Of a stretch of 38,489 nt of DNA, positions 5,974 to 13,042 are shown in pieces (the first letter of the stretch is position 1; the number at the start of each line of letters is the position of its first letter). Both the position numbers and the translations under genes were made by a program. Origin of the DNA: a virus; IMG/VR virus record IMGVR_UViG_3300037119_000939, positions 1 to 38,489 of that record. One strand, written 5' to 3'. The notes under the pieces were generated by a model, which made no database searches, was not told where the DNA came from, and saw nothing but the letters and a program-made list of their open reading frames with translations.

Positions 5974-7526
5974 TCCTCGTCTGGGTCCGACTCGGACTGT
6001 TCCTCCGGGTCGGTCGCGGTGGGGTCGGCTTCGGGCGCGGGCTCCACTTCGGGCTCGGCTTCGGGCTGGTCTTCGGGTTCGGCTACGGGAGTCTCGGACA
6101 TGCCCCGGACCCTATCGGAGAGGCTCGCGATCATGTCGTCGAACTCGTCGCTTAGGTTTGTGTCGGGACACCCCTTCTCTATGCCTGTCCCGTGTCCTGA
6201 CTGGCCCTCCAGTGAGGACTCTATCGACGGCGTAGAGCCATTCTTAGCAGTAAGGACACTTGGGAGTGGTAGGGAATGTCCTTCCTGGGGTGTCTCTAGT
6301 GCGGACATCACTAATTTCCACGTCGTCCGTCGCGGGAAGCCGCCCGACTGGATTTCGATCTCCCCCTGTTCGCTCAAACGGACCGCCGCGCGCTGCACCG
6401 TCTTGCGCGAACATTCGAGTTTCGCCGTGACCGCCACCTTGACGTCAATGCTCGGGCGAGGACCGTCCTCCAGGAACGCCAGAATCGCCTCCTCCGTGTC
6501 GTTCGCGTGCTCTGGTGGTCCAGTACTCCCCTGCACGTCATCGACCGTCAGGGGCGACTCCCCGTCGATGATGAGGTAGCCCACGGACGTAATGTCGCCG
6601 TCGTCGGTGTCGATCTCGCGGCCCTCGACGTGCGCGGCGAGCGTCGGCGCGTACGCGCCCCAGTTGCAGGCGGCGTGCAGGATGAGGCGCTGCATCCCCT
6701 GCTCGCCGTCCGGGTCCTCCGGGTCGCGGACGAACATCAGCACGGAGCGCGCGGCGTTCACGAACGCCCCGGCGCCGGTGATCCGGTTGATCAGCTTCGC
6801 CGCCTCATCCTTATTCAGGTGCGCGACGATCAGGACGGCAAGGTTCAGCTCGTCGGCCAGCTGCGCCAGCGGCGCGAGGATCCTCCGGACGGGCGCGTCG
6901 GCGTGCGTGTTCGCGCCGGACGGGACGAACGCCCCGATCGGGTCGATGACGAGCAGCGGCATCTTCCGGCCGGTCGCCCGGAGATCCCTGATCGCCTTCT
7001 CCAGGATCGGGACGTCATCGGGGAGCGTGAACAGGCTCGGCCCGTGCTCGTCGTGGACTTCGACGCGATAGACACGCTCCAGGTCCGCACCGTACGCCTG
7101 CAGCCGCGGCTTGACCACCGAGCGCCAGTCATCCTCGGCGGTCAGGACCAGCACATCGGCGGGCGTGCCCTCCATCTCGCCGGGGAGCGTGCCGCGCGTG
7201 AGCGACGCCACGATGTGCGCGTTCGTCCAGATCGACTTCCCGAGCCCCTTCTGCCCGGCGCAGAATGTGAGGCCACGCAGCGGGATGCGCCCGCGCGAGA
7301 GCCACCGGACCCGCTCGGAACGGATCCGTTCTGCCACCGTAAGGAGCGTCCTGCGTCCCGGCGGCTCCTTGCGCTTCGGAAGGATCGCGGGGCTCACGCC
7401 GTTCGGTTCGAGGTCGGGCGCGACCTTCATATAACAGCCGTGGCAGAGCCGAATGCCGCCCGCGACGTCGGCCCAGTTCAGCTCGCGATCGGTGCGCCCA
7501 CAGTCGGCGCAACGCTCAGCGGTCAT
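5970..7526 (-). CDS. RepA/DnaB-type replicative ATPase
   Basis: A 518-residue RecA-fold hexameric ATPase (AAA_25/RepA class), the likely replication helicase or loader. There is an N-terminal zinc motif (CADCG at 6-10, CHGC at 28-31). Walker A GQKGLGKS is at 91-98, an acidic switch TAEDD at 129-133, Walker B LLVIDP at 191-196, and the polynucleotide-contact motif IVAHLNK at 233-239. A winged-helix domain follows at about 343-406, then a Ser-rich linker and a strongly acidic tail (478-518). The ATG overlaps the resolvase stop by 11 bases. No primase or polymerase is visible, so the phage must rely on host enzymes. Confidence 0.85.
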   Translation of the reverse strand: MTAERCADCGRTDRELNWADVAGGIRLCHGCYMKVAPDLEPNGVSPAILPKRKEPPGRRTLLTVAERIRSERVRWLSRGRIPLRGLTFCAGQKGLGKSIWTNAHIVASLTRGTLPGEMEGTPADVLVLTAEDDWRSVVKPRLQAYGADLERVYRVEVHDEHGPSLFTLPDDVPILEKAIRDLRATGRKMPLLVIDPIGAFVPSGANTHADAPVRRILAPLAQLADELNLAVLIVAHLNKDEAAKLINRITGAGAFVNAARSVLMFVRDPEDPDGEQGMQRLILHAACNWGAYAPTLAAHVEGREIDTDDGDITSVGYLIIDGESPLTVDDVQGSTGPPEHANDTEEAILAFLEDGPRPSIDVKVAVTAKLECSRKTVQRAAVRLSEQGEIEIQSGGFPRRTTWKLVMSALETPQEGHSLPLPSVLTAKNGSTPSIESSLEGQSGHGTGIEKGCPDTNLSDEFDDMIASLSDRVRGMSETPVAEPEDQPEAEPEVEPAPEADPTATDPEEQSESDPDED

Positions 7527-7836
7527 ATTCCCTCCAGGCGATCAGCCCGATCAGCTTGTCCGCATCCAGCGCGCAGAACCATCCGGTCCGCGAGCGCTTG
7601 AACGCCACGATCGGCAACTCCGTGGGCGCCGCCTCCGTGCGCGCCTGCTCCAGCGCCATCCAGATGTTCAGGCGCTCCTGAAACTTGATCTGCCAGTGGA
7701 TCCCGGCGACCTTGACGACGTCGCGCTTGTCATCGCCGAACTGGTCGAGGTTGCGCTTGGCCTCCGGCCAGTACGGCGCGAGATGGGTCGCGATGAACAG
7801 GCGCTCTCCGCGAGCGCCCTTGGCTCGACTATTCAC
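7516..7836 (-). CDS. Hjc-like PD-(D/E)XK Holliday-junction resolvase
   Basis: A 106-residue protein with the order expected for archaeal-type/phage resolvases of the PD-(D/E)XK fold: GERLF near residue 10, DVV near 39, then an I-x-K strand (WQIKFQE). The size is right for a single nuclease domain. It starts with GTG overlapping the stop of the small upstream ORF and ends 11 bases inside the ATPase gene, so it belongs to the replication/recombination operon. It would resolve branched DNA before packaging. The exact subfamily is uncertain. Confidence 0.7.
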   Translation of the reverse strand: MNSRAKGARGERLFIATHLAPYWPEAKRNLDQFGDDKRDVVKVAGIHWQIKFQERLNIWMALEQARTEAAPTELPIVAFKRSRTGWFCALDADKLIGLIAWREYDR

Positions 7837-7951
7837 GGGCGAGGTCAGCGCCCCAAACGAGGAGCTCGCCGCCGAGATCCCAGCGGACGAGCACGAAGCC
7901 AGAGCGCTCGTAGCGGACGGTCCCCTTTCGAGCCGGGTTGGCTATCAGCAT
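7829..7951 (-). CDS. 40-residue conserved small phage protein
   Basis: The ATG at 7951 overlaps the previous stop as TGATG and its own TAG overlaps the next GTG start. The sequence reads MLIANPARKGTVRYERSG followed by FVLVRWD and LVWGADLARE. The pattern NP-x-R-K-G-T-V-R-Y and V-R-W-D looks like a compact SH3-like barrel that recurs in actinobacterial phage small proteins. The function is unknown. Its place between coupled genes makes it convincing despite its size. Confidence 0.6.
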   Translation of the reverse strand: MLIANPARKGTVRYERSGFVLVRWDLGGELLVWGADLARE

Positions 7952-8310
7952 CACTCGCGTCCCTGTGCCGTAGCGACCTTCTGGCTCCACTCGATCAGCC
8001 GCCATAGCGACCTCCGGTCATCCCGCGCGTTCTCGACGCGCTCGTGCGCGAGCTTCAGCATCCCGGCCGCGTGATCGCGCTCACGCGAATGCTGGACCAC
8101 ATCCCTCCGAGCCTGCGTCTCCGACTCCTGAACGCTCGCGCCGCCGCGCCGGTGGATCGAGAACCGCGCGGCGAGACGCTCCCGGTAGACGGCTTCGGCG
8201 TCCGCGGCGAGCGCGACCCATTCGGCGCATTCGTTCTCGCGGTCGACGATTGCCTTGCGCGCGTCGTCGAGGCGTTGCTCGGCCTCCTCGAAGGTGAGCG
8301 CTTCAGTCAT
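7951..8310 (-). CDS. Coiled-coil protein of unknown function
   Basis: A 119-residue, highly charged protein with long helices: EEAEQRLDDARKAIVDRENECAEWVALAADAEAVYRE and a second helix with KLAHERVENARDDRR. Heptad-like spacing suggests a helical hairpin or dimeric coiled coil. The ATG at 8310 lies in an ATGACTGA junction with the upstream stop. The same junction sequence recurs at 29021-29041. An early regulatory or host-interaction role is possible but not shown. Confidence 0.6.
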   Translation of the reverse strand: MTEALTFEEAEQRLDDARKAIVDRENECAEWVALAADAEAVYRERLAARFSIHRRGGASVQESETQARRDVVQHSRERDHAAGMLKLAHERVENARDDRRSLWRLIEWSQKVATAQGRE

Positions 8311-8554
8311 CGCGGTCCTCGTCAAAAGCGAGTCTCGCTTCCAGTTCCCGTACCCGGTGCTTGAGCGTGGCGTTGGCCTTCTCCCATTCGGGTGCATCAC
8401 CGAATGCGAATTGCCGCAGTCGCTCAACTTCGTCGGCGCGGACGACTCGGGTTGCCGTGTCGAGCCAGTGTGCGGGGAACACGGATTCGCGAACATAGAT
8501 GCTGTCCTCGAAGCGGATGCACTCGTCGGCGGGTGGCGCATGTTCCGTACTCAT
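8303..8554 (-). CDS. Small acidic coiled-coil protein with shared C-terminal module
   Basis: An 83-residue protein. The N-terminal half has mixed strands (DECIRFEDSIYVRESVF). The C-terminal half is a coiled coil (EWEKANATLKHRVRELEARL) ending in RLAFDEDRDD. The DNA for that ending recurs in three other small genes at 8551, 28861 and 32731. The ATG overlaps the previous stop as ATGA. The function is unknown, and the reused C-terminus is the notable feature. Confidence 0.6.
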   Translation of the reverse strand: MSTEHAPPADECIRFEDSIYVRESVFPAHWLDTATRVVRADEVERLRQFAFGDAPEWEKANATLKHRVRELEARLAFDEDRDD

Positions 8555-8715
8555 GGCATGGCCTCCCCCTCGTCAGAAGCGAGCCTGCGCTTCTCGGCGC
8601 TGTCAAGTATTTCCGCCCTGCCCGTGACGGGGCTAACACGGACGGTCATCCAGTTCTCGCGCGCCGTCGAGGCCACCCACACGACAGGCTCGCTTTGATC
8701 CGATAGCGGGCTCAT
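8551..8715 (-). CDS. 54-residue protein carrying both shared end modules
   Basis: The ATG at 8715 overlaps the stop of the mIHF-HTH gene as ATGA and its own stop overlaps the next ATG the same way. The first ten residues (MSPLSDQSEP) are coded by a 31-base module repeated at 32731-32761 and, for 25 bases, at 29533-29557. The last residues (RRLASDEGEAMP) carry the LAxDE ending also found at 8303, 28861 and 32731. The middle (ENWMTVRVSPVTGRAEIL) looks like a small strand pair. The function is unknown. Confidence 0.6.
   Translation of the reverse strand: MSPLSDQSEPVVWVASTARENWMTVRVSPVTGRAEILDSAEKRRLASDEGEAMP
8685..8715 (-). repeat. Shared start module, copy A
   Basis: This is the first 31 bases of the small gene that starts at 8715. 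The core CTATCGGATCAAAGCG is identical in copies at 29533-29557 and 32731-32761. Copies A and C differ at one base over 31. In all three the module begins with the ATG of an ATGA overlap. Confidence 0.8.
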
Positions 8716-9332
8716 GTGAGCGGGAACAGCTGGTTCAGCAGGTCCGGGCGCCCGATGTGGGTTAGCGCCTTGTCCATCGACGTCATCAGGACCTCCTTGT
8801 CCTCCTCGCGGAACCAGCGCCGAACCGTTCCGTCGTTCAGCCCGAGCTGACGCTCGATGTCGCAGATGCTGCAATTCGGGAACTCCTTCCGGATCCAGTC
8901 GACCACCACTCGGACCGCGGCGAACTCGCCGTTCTGCGGCTTCGCCTTGAATTCGGGGCCGACGATCTCCAGCCTCCGGCCGTCGTGCGCGACCAGACCG
9001 CGCCACCCGCACGACGCCAGATATAGGTGTAGCGCCTTGCGCTGGCGAGGCGACAGATCGGCCATTCTCGCCCACGGCCACAGCTTGATCTCATGCGTCC
9101 CAGCGGTCGCCGCGGCGAGATCCCCGAGGACCTTGCGAGCGCTCGTCGGACCCCAGCCGGGCGCGAGTTCCAGGAAGTCGCCGACCATCAGCGTGTCGGC
9201 GCGATCGTCGAACACGGCATCGGCGAGCACTAGGTGGCCAGCGAGGATGTCGCGCTTCATCGCCGCCGTTCTCATCCGTCGTTCGTTCGCGATCTGCAGC
9301 GAGCGCCGCCTCTGCTCAAGAGTCGGGCTCAT
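8712..9332 (-). CDS. mIHF-like/HTH fusion DNA-binding protein
   Basis: A 206-residue protein with two apparent DNA-binding parts. Residues 7-72 follow the layout of actinobacterial integration host factor mIHF: a basic helix with RRR..ANERRMRTAAMKRDI, an acidic D-D-x-x-x-D linker, then L..APGWGPTSARKVL, which matches mIHF's LPGVGKVRAAQIM helix-two-turn-helix. Residues 136-180 form a helix-turn-helix (VVDWIRKEF, then CDIERQLGLNDGTVRRWF). The middle is a small strand-helix domain (92-126). The order suggests a nucleoid-type bending module joined to a sequence reader. It sits between the recombination genes and a run of tiny coupled ORFs and may regulate them or the replication origin. Confidence 0.65.
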   Translation of the reverse strand: MSPTLEQRRRSLQIANERRMRTAAMKRDILAGHLVLADAVFDDRADTLMVGDFLELAPGWGPTSARKVLGDLAAATAGTHEIKLWPWARMADLSPRQRKALHLYLASCGWRGLVAHDGRRLEIVGPEFKAKPQNGEFAAVRVVVDWIRKEFPNCSICDIERQLGLNDGTVRRWFREEDKEVLMTSMDKALTHIGRPDLLNQLFPLT

Positions 9333-10042
9333 GCGATCGCCTTCTCAAGTGATTGGAGCTGCCGGTAGAACTTCAAGACCAGCTTCCAGGTCTTCTCGGC
9401 CTCCTCCAAGGGCGTCTCGGAGATCCGGTACTCGCCGTCCTCGCCGATGCCGACGATGGCGATGCGCTCGATCGGATCACCCCCCGAGCGCTCGTCAGCC
9501 ATCCGGTAGCCCGCGCCCTGGACGTGCGCGCGCGAGTAGACGCGCCCGCTCGCCGACGTCTTGAAGTCCATCAGCGTCGGGATGTCGTTCATCGCCGCGA
9601 TCAGGTCGAGCCGCCCGGCGTAGCGGAGTTCCGGGTGGACGATCAGGCGCTCCACGGCGATCGGCTTCGGGTCGTGGTCCCAGAGGAACCGCGCGATGCC
9701 CTCGAAGTACGGTAGGTACTGCTCCGGGAACTCGCTGAACGGCAGCAGGTCGCCGTCCTGCATGTAGCGCTCGACGAACTTGTGGATCGCCTTGCCACGA
9801 TCGGCGCCAGCGTCACGAACGGCGTCGGCGTTCAGGCCCTCGCGCTTGAGCCAGTTCTGCATCTGCGTGCTCGTCGGCCACGCCTCCGACAGGACGCCGG
9901 TGACGGACGGGAGCCGGACGCGGCGCTGCCCACCTTCGGCGAGGAACCAGTAGGCGCGGGACTTCTCCGTCTCGATGAACTCGATCGTGCCGACGCCTTC
10001 GATGACGCGCTCCAGGCGCGTCTCCTCCGCGATGTCGGTCAT
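9329..10042 (-). CDS. RecB/Cas4-like PD-(D/E)XK exonuclease
   Basis: A 237-residue nuclease with the RecB/Cas4 motif order: RGKAIH (82-87), an early Glu (E131), GRLDLI with D146, LMDFKTS with D159 and K161, then Q175 and Y179 in the QxxxY motif. It most probably supplies the 5'-to-3' resection that gives single-stranded DNA to the neighbouring RecT, the usual pairing in phage recombination modules. Cas4-type cysteines are not evident, so a plain exonuclease is likelier than Cas4 itself. It is coupled to both neighbours by ATGA overlaps. Confidence 0.8.
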   Translation of the reverse strand: MTDIAEETRLERVIEGVGTIEFIETEKSRAYWFLAEGGQRRVRLPSVTGVLSEAWPTSTQMQNWLKREGLNADAVRDAGADRGKAIHKFVERYMQDGDLLPFSEFPEQYLPYFEGIARFLWDHDPKPIAVERLIVHPELRYAGRLDLIAAMNDIPTLMDFKTSASGRVYSRAHVQGAGYRMADERSGGDPIERIAIVGIGEDGEYRISETPLEEAEKTWKLVLKFYRQLQSLEKAIA

Positions 10043-10269
10043 GGCGTCGCCTTGCCCTCAACCAGCGCCCATGCCTTCGTCTTGATGTACTTCAGCGCCG
10101 CGAGCGACCAACGCTCCACAATCGCGCGGTTCACAAGCGCGAAGTCCATCTCGGCCTGCTGGCGGATGGCGAAGGCATAGGTCAGCGCCACGTCGTCGCG
10201 TGTCATGCGCGCATCGGCGATCTCGCCCAGAATCGCGCTCTGGGGATCGACCATCTCAACGTAGGCCAT
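10039..10269 (-). CDS. Small helical protein between recT and exonuclease
   Basis: A 76-residue, mostly helical protein from the ATG at 10269, which overlaps the recT stop as TGATG. Its stop overlaps the exonuclease ATG. The composition is ordinary (DDVALTYAFAIRQQAEMDFALVNRAIVERW), with no motif I recognise. By position it may be an accessory factor of the recombination module, for example an annealing or single-strand-binding partner, but that is a guess from context. Confidence 0.6.
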   Translation of the reverse strand: MAYVEMVDPQSAILGEIADARMTRDDVALTYAFAIRQQAEMDFALVNRAIVERWSLAALKYIKTKAWALVEGKATP

Positions 10270-11288
10270 CACGAAGCCTTGGACCCGAAGCGGTCGAGCA
10301 TCCGGCGCGCGACCTCTCGGGCCTGCCCGACCGTGAGCTCGTCGAGCTCGCTCGCCTTGTAGGCCACCAGCGCCATTCGCCAGGACGCCTCCGGCGCCTC
10401 GATCTTCTCCAAGAGAGCGCGGAGTTTGGCGAGCGCGTCCTCGCCGATGCGAGCGTCCTCCGCAGCCATCTCGTCGTGGATCTCGTCGCTGGTCAGCGTC
10501 GGCTCGGTGCGGGCCTGCAACCGGTCGATGGCAGCCTCCACGGGCGGAACCCCAGCCTCCGGCTCCGGCGGCTGGATCGGTCCGGGCCTCGGCGTCGCCT
10601 CCCCCTGCGTCGGGCTCGGCGCAGGCGCCTTGCGCTTCGGCACCACCGGCTCCTCCGTCGCCTGGAAAGCCGTCTTGATGTCCTCCACCACGACCGCCTC
10701 GACGTCGGCCTGCGCCATCTCCTCCGCCGTGTAGAGGCCGGACGTCTCGTTCGGGAACGCGCGCCGTAGGCCGAGCGCCTCGGAGCACTTCGCGATCATA
10801 AGCGCAGGCATCTTGCCCCAGAGTCCCGTCAGCTTCCCATCCTTGTACGGCGCGTACTCCGACCAGAGCGCGGGGACCGCGAAGTCGACCAGCACCGTTC
10901 CGATCATCTTGCGGACCGTCACGCGCGCCGCCGCGGGCGGGTCCTTCTCCAGCCACACGTCGCGCCACGCGCCATCGCTGCCGCACCATTCCGACGCGCC
11001 CGGCGCGTACTTGCCGGTCCGATCGGCGACGAGCCGCAGCCCATCGATCGACGCCTGGACATTCATCTTCTCGTCACGGGCGCGCGAGTCCCACCGGTAG
11101 ATCGCGTAAATCTGGCGCGCGAATGGGTCGAGCCCGGTGCGCTCGCACTGGTAGACGAACAGCGCGAGTTCGTCGTCGGTCGGCTCGCGTCGCGCGGACA
11201 TGAGCTGCCGCTTGACGAGCGCCACCTGCTCAGACGAGAGCGTGGCCGTGCTCAAAGCCTGGCTTTGAGTCTGTGGAAGGTTCGTCAT
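10269..11288 (-). CDS. recT: RecT/Bet-family single-strand annealing recombinase
   Basis: A 339-residue protein starting at the ATG at 11288. Residues 40-190 are the RecT/Bet core, with the family landmarks [23 protein letters not shown], the [13 protein letters not shown] strand and the C-terminal core helix [22 protein letters not shown]. It anneals complementary single strands, working with the exonuclease downstream. Residues about 215-260 are a Pro-rich linker, and a helical C-terminal domain (about 270-339) follows that is longer than usual and may bind partner proteins or SSB. Confidence 0.88.
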   Translation of the reverse strand: MTNLPQTQSQALSTATLSSEQVALVKRQLMSARREPTDDELALFVYQCERTGLDPFARQIYAIYRWDSRARDEKMNVQASIDGLRLVADRTGKYAPGASEWCGSDGAWRDVWLEKDPPAAARVTVRKMIGTVLVDFAVPALWSEYAPYKDGKLTGLWGKMPALMIAKCSEALGLRRAFPNETSGLYTAEEMAQADVEAVVVEDIKTAFQATEEPVVPKRKAPAPSPTQGEATPRPGPIQPPEPEAGVPPVEAAIDRLQARTEPTLTSDEIHDEMAAEDARIGEDALAKLRALLEKIEAPEASWRMALVAYKASELDELTVGQAREVARRMLDRFGSKAS

Positions 11289-11314
11289 CGCGACGAGCCC
11301 TGTTGTACCTTTAC

Positions 11315-11335
11315 GTTGAACACAAGCAGTTCGAC
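11315..11335. promoter_or_regulatory. Inverted repeat upstream of recT, candidate operator
   Basis: GTTGAAC (11315-11321) and GTTCGAC (11329-11335) form an imperfect palindrome (six of seven pairs) around a 7-base centre, about 27 bases upstream of the recT ATG. The 79-base gap before recT is the only space for its promoter. A nearby ribbon-helix-helix protein (11661-11819) is a possible ligand. No clear -10/-35 pair can be assigned. Confidence 0.35.
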
Positions 11336-11367
11336 CTCCAATAATGCTCGGGAATGGCGCTCGGCTC

Positions 11368-11664
11368 CTACGGCCGGGCGTCATTCAGTTCGTAGACCAG
11401 CACAACACGACTGCCGCGGCAGAATAGGCAGTCGTCGAGGTCGTGCCCGGCGCAGATCGGACAGGACACCTGATCCCAGTACGGGACATCGGACCCCACG
11501 GTCAGGCCATCCTGGCCAAGGACCGTGAGGTCGCATTGATGCCCGGAAGGACACGACGGCTCGCTGCCGCGCCCAGCTGCGCCAGAAGGCGCTCCGCTTG
11601 CGGCCCGGCAGAGCGCCCAGAGGAGCCCGGCAAGGCCCAGATAGAGAAGGCCAGCGACGATCAT
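11368..11664 (-). CDS. Membrane-anchored zinc-finger protein
   Basis: A 98-residue protein. Residues 2-18 are a hydrophobic helix ([18 protein letters not shown]), followed by a Gly/Ala/Ser-rich stretch. The C-terminal half has CPSGHQC, then CPIC and CLFC, enough Cys for one zinc site facing one side of the membrane. The ATG overlaps the stop of the ribbon-helix-helix gene as ATGA. The function is unknown. A membrane-bound regulator or host-interaction protein is possible. Confidence 0.55.
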   Translation of the reverse strand: MIVAGLLYLGLAGLLWALCRAASGAPSGAAGRGSEPSCPSGHQCDLTVLGQDGLTVGSDVPYWDQVSCPICAGHDLDDCLFCRGSRVVLVYELNDARP

Positions 11665-11819
11665 GGGGTAGCGACCTCCTCCTGCCTGACGTGCTCGGCG
11701 AGCATCCACCGCATCTGCGCGTCCATGCTTCGATGCTCCGCGACGGCGAGTTGCCGGATCTTCTCGGCGAGTTCGGCGGGGAGCGTGACCGTCAGCCTCC
11801 GTGATGAAGTCTGCTGCAT
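11661..11819 (-). CDS. Ribbon-helix-helix regulator
   Basis: A 52-residue ORF from the ATG at 11819. The opening strand RRLTVTLPAELAEKIRQLA followed by helix-turn-helix residues (AEHRSMDAQMRWMLAEHV) is the Arc/CopG pattern: a strand that reads the major groove, then a dimerising helix pair. It lies just upstream of the membrane-zinc protein and 373 bases from the recT promoter region. It is the likely local repressor. The sequence also resembles antitoxin folds, but no toxin partner is evident. Confidence 0.75.
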   Translation of the reverse strand: MQQTSSRRLTVTLPAELAEKIRQLAVAEHRSMDAQMRWMLAEHVRQEEVATP

Positions 11820-11883
11820 GGCGCATCACCCTACGACCGATCCCCTCACCGGTCAAGGGCGCGGGCACCCGGACGTTGCGACA

Positions 11884-12420
11884 TCAGCGCCGGGCGATCC
11901 GCCGGGCGATCCGCAGGCACTCGGCGAGCGGGAAGTCCGCGCCGGGATCGGCGTGCCCGCCACCGAGGCTCCCGAGCTCGGAGTGCCGGATCACGCCCGA
12001 GCGCGTGATCCTCCCGTCCCGCGTGACGGCGCCCTTGCGGATCGGGATCCCGTGACGCTCGTTCCACATCGCGATCCAGCGCGCGGACTCCTCGACCTCG
12101 GCGTCCGCCCAGTGTCCGGCTGCGGCTCGGCCGATCTGCTCGATCGACAGGCACCACGGGTTATAGAACGCCTGCGTCCACGCCTTGCGGTCGTCCGGGA
12201 CGAGGCGCGCGCTCTGACCGTCCGCGTCGGTTACGACGTGCGAGGAGGCCTGCGAGGACGGATCATCGAACCAGTTCGCGATCCCGCGAAGGTCGCGCGC
12301 GGAGTCCGGGACGTTGAGGCTCTCCGTCGAGTGGACGACGATCAGCCGGAGGTCCGCGCCGCCGCGGGCCGACTGGTTGCAGACGTTCTCGCGGATGACG
12401 ACGTTCGGCTCGGTTCTCAT
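11884..12420 (-). CDS. N-acetylmuramoyl-L-alanine amidase (endolysin)
   Basis: A 178-residue Amidase_2/PGRP-type zinc amidase, which cleaves the amide between MurNAc and the peptide stem. Predicted zinc ligands are H30 (VVHST), H146 (VIRHSELG) and D158 in the GGHADPG motif. The conserved SSHVVTDADG (59-68) and NPWCLSIEQIG (87-97) strands are present. No separate wall-binding domain is visible. Its ATG overlaps the holin-like stop as ATGA, placing it third in a compact lysis cassette. Confidence 0.88.
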   Translation of the reverse strand: MRTEPNVVIRENVCNQSARGGADLRLIVVHSTESLNVPDSARDLRGIANWFDDPSSQASSHVVTDADGQSARLVPDDRKAWTQAFYNPWCLSIEQIGRAAAGHWADAEVEESARWIAMWNERHGIPIRKGAVTRDGRITRSGVIRHSELGSLGGGHADPGADFPLAECLRIARRIARR

Positions 12421-12617
12421 GATTCCTTCCGGATGGACTTGGCGTCATCGAGGCGCTGCTTGGAGTAGACGGCGCCAGCGGTGATCGCGGCGACGAGCAG
12501 CGACGTCAGGAATTCGACGATGCCGCTGAGGTTGAGCAGGTCGATCGCGCCGATGGCGAGCAGGCTCCCGAAGAACGCGGCGACCCCGGCCCACAGCGCG
12601 ACTTCGTGGCCGTTCAC
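12417..12617 (-). CDS. Holin-like two-helix membrane protein
   Basis: A 66-residue protein with two hydrophobic segments, roughly residues 7-28 (LWAGVAAFFGSLLAIGAIDLL) and 33-51 (IVEFLTSLLVAAITAGAVY), then a short charged C-terminal tail (KQRLDDAKSIRKES). This is the size and topology of a class II holin. It is coupled by ATGA overlaps to the membrane protein before it and the amidase after it. Confidence 0.75.
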   Translation of the reverse strand: MNGHEVALWAGVAAFFGSLLAIGAIDLLNLSGIVEFLTSLLVAAITAGAVYSKQRLDDAKSIRKES

Positions 12618-12802
12618 TTCGGCTCGTCCTTAGAACGCCTGGCCCATTCCTCGGCATAGAGCCATGCCGAGACGGCGAGCATGATCGGCGTGACCAGCTG
12701 TGCAGTCCCGATCGCGTCCGGATCGAACACGGTCGCGTAGATGATGATGAAGACCCAGACCACGACAACGGTCGTGGCGGTCCAGATGCGGAGTCGGCTC
12801 AA
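12614..12802 (-). CDS. Second holin-like membrane protein
   Basis: A 62-residue protein starting with TTG. It has a basic first turn, then a hydrophobic helix (TTVVVVWVFIIIYATVF) and a second one (LVTPIMLAVSAWLYA), ending in a charged tail (EEWARRSKDEPK). It is the first gene of the lysis cassette and overlaps the next start as ATGA. It may be a holin/antiholin partner. The assignment is from topology and position, since holins share little sequence. Confidence 0.7.
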   Translation of the reverse strand: MSRLRIWTATTVVVVWVFIIIYATVFDPDAIGTAQLVTPIMLAVSAWLYAEEWARRSKDEPK

Positions 12803-13042
12803 GGTTTTGCCAAGGTCCGCGGTCTACGGTGGTACGGCACGGCCTACTCCTGTGGATGGTCGTGAAGTCCCCGGCATCCGTCCCTCGTACGGATGGATGC
12901 TGGGGGCGCTCTCTAGTAGCGCGGCTGGCTCCTGCCGCTTGTCCCGAGCGGTGAGCCGTTCGTTGGACCATTACCGGTCAAGTCTACGCGGGCGGGAGTT
13001 TGCCCGCTTGATATTGCCTAGACGTGTAGGCATACTGAGCCC
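12803..13042. other. Divergent intergenic region with hairpins
   Basis: No convincing ORF lies in these 240 bases. It holds perfect hairpins: CATCCGT/ACGGATG at 12875-12895, GCGCT/AGCGC at 12906-12922, and GCGGGC/GCCCGC at 12988-13007. None is followed by a T run on either strand, so they do not look like standard terminators. The region separates the leftward lysis genes from the rightward metalloprotease, whose promoter lies at its right edge. Confidence 0.5.
13008..13036 (+). promoter_or_regulatory. Promoter for metalloprotease, leaderless, with palindrome
   Basis: The -35 box TTGATA (13008-13013) and -10 box CATACT (13031-13036) are separated by exactly 17 bases. The ATG is only six bases past the -10, so transcription should start at or next to the start codon (leaderless mRNA). 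A perfect palindrome, GCCTA-GACGTG-TAGGC (13016-13031), fills the spacer and is well placed as an operator. Confidence 0.6.

Noticed and set aside
6507-7601. 364-residue plus-strand ORF opposite the ATPase
   Set aside because: Its strand-opposite frame carries Walker A and B motifs and zinc knuckles. This one shows only biased composition.
9329-10042. Cas4 of a CRISPR system
   Set aside because: Motifs fit the RecB/Cas4 nuclease fold, but there is no clear cysteine cluster, array or other cas gene. Adjacency to RecT points to phage recombination.
11661-11819. Antitoxin of a toxin-antitoxin pair
   Set aside because: The RHH fold fits antitoxins, but the coupled downstream gene is a membrane zinc protein without toxin motifs. 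A plain regulator is safer.
12803-13042. tRNA or small RNA gene in the hairpin-rich divergent region
   Set aside because: No T-arm consensus or cloverleaf can be drawn, and hairpins are not followed by T runs. A regulatory or structural role is possible but not supported enough to call an RNA gene.
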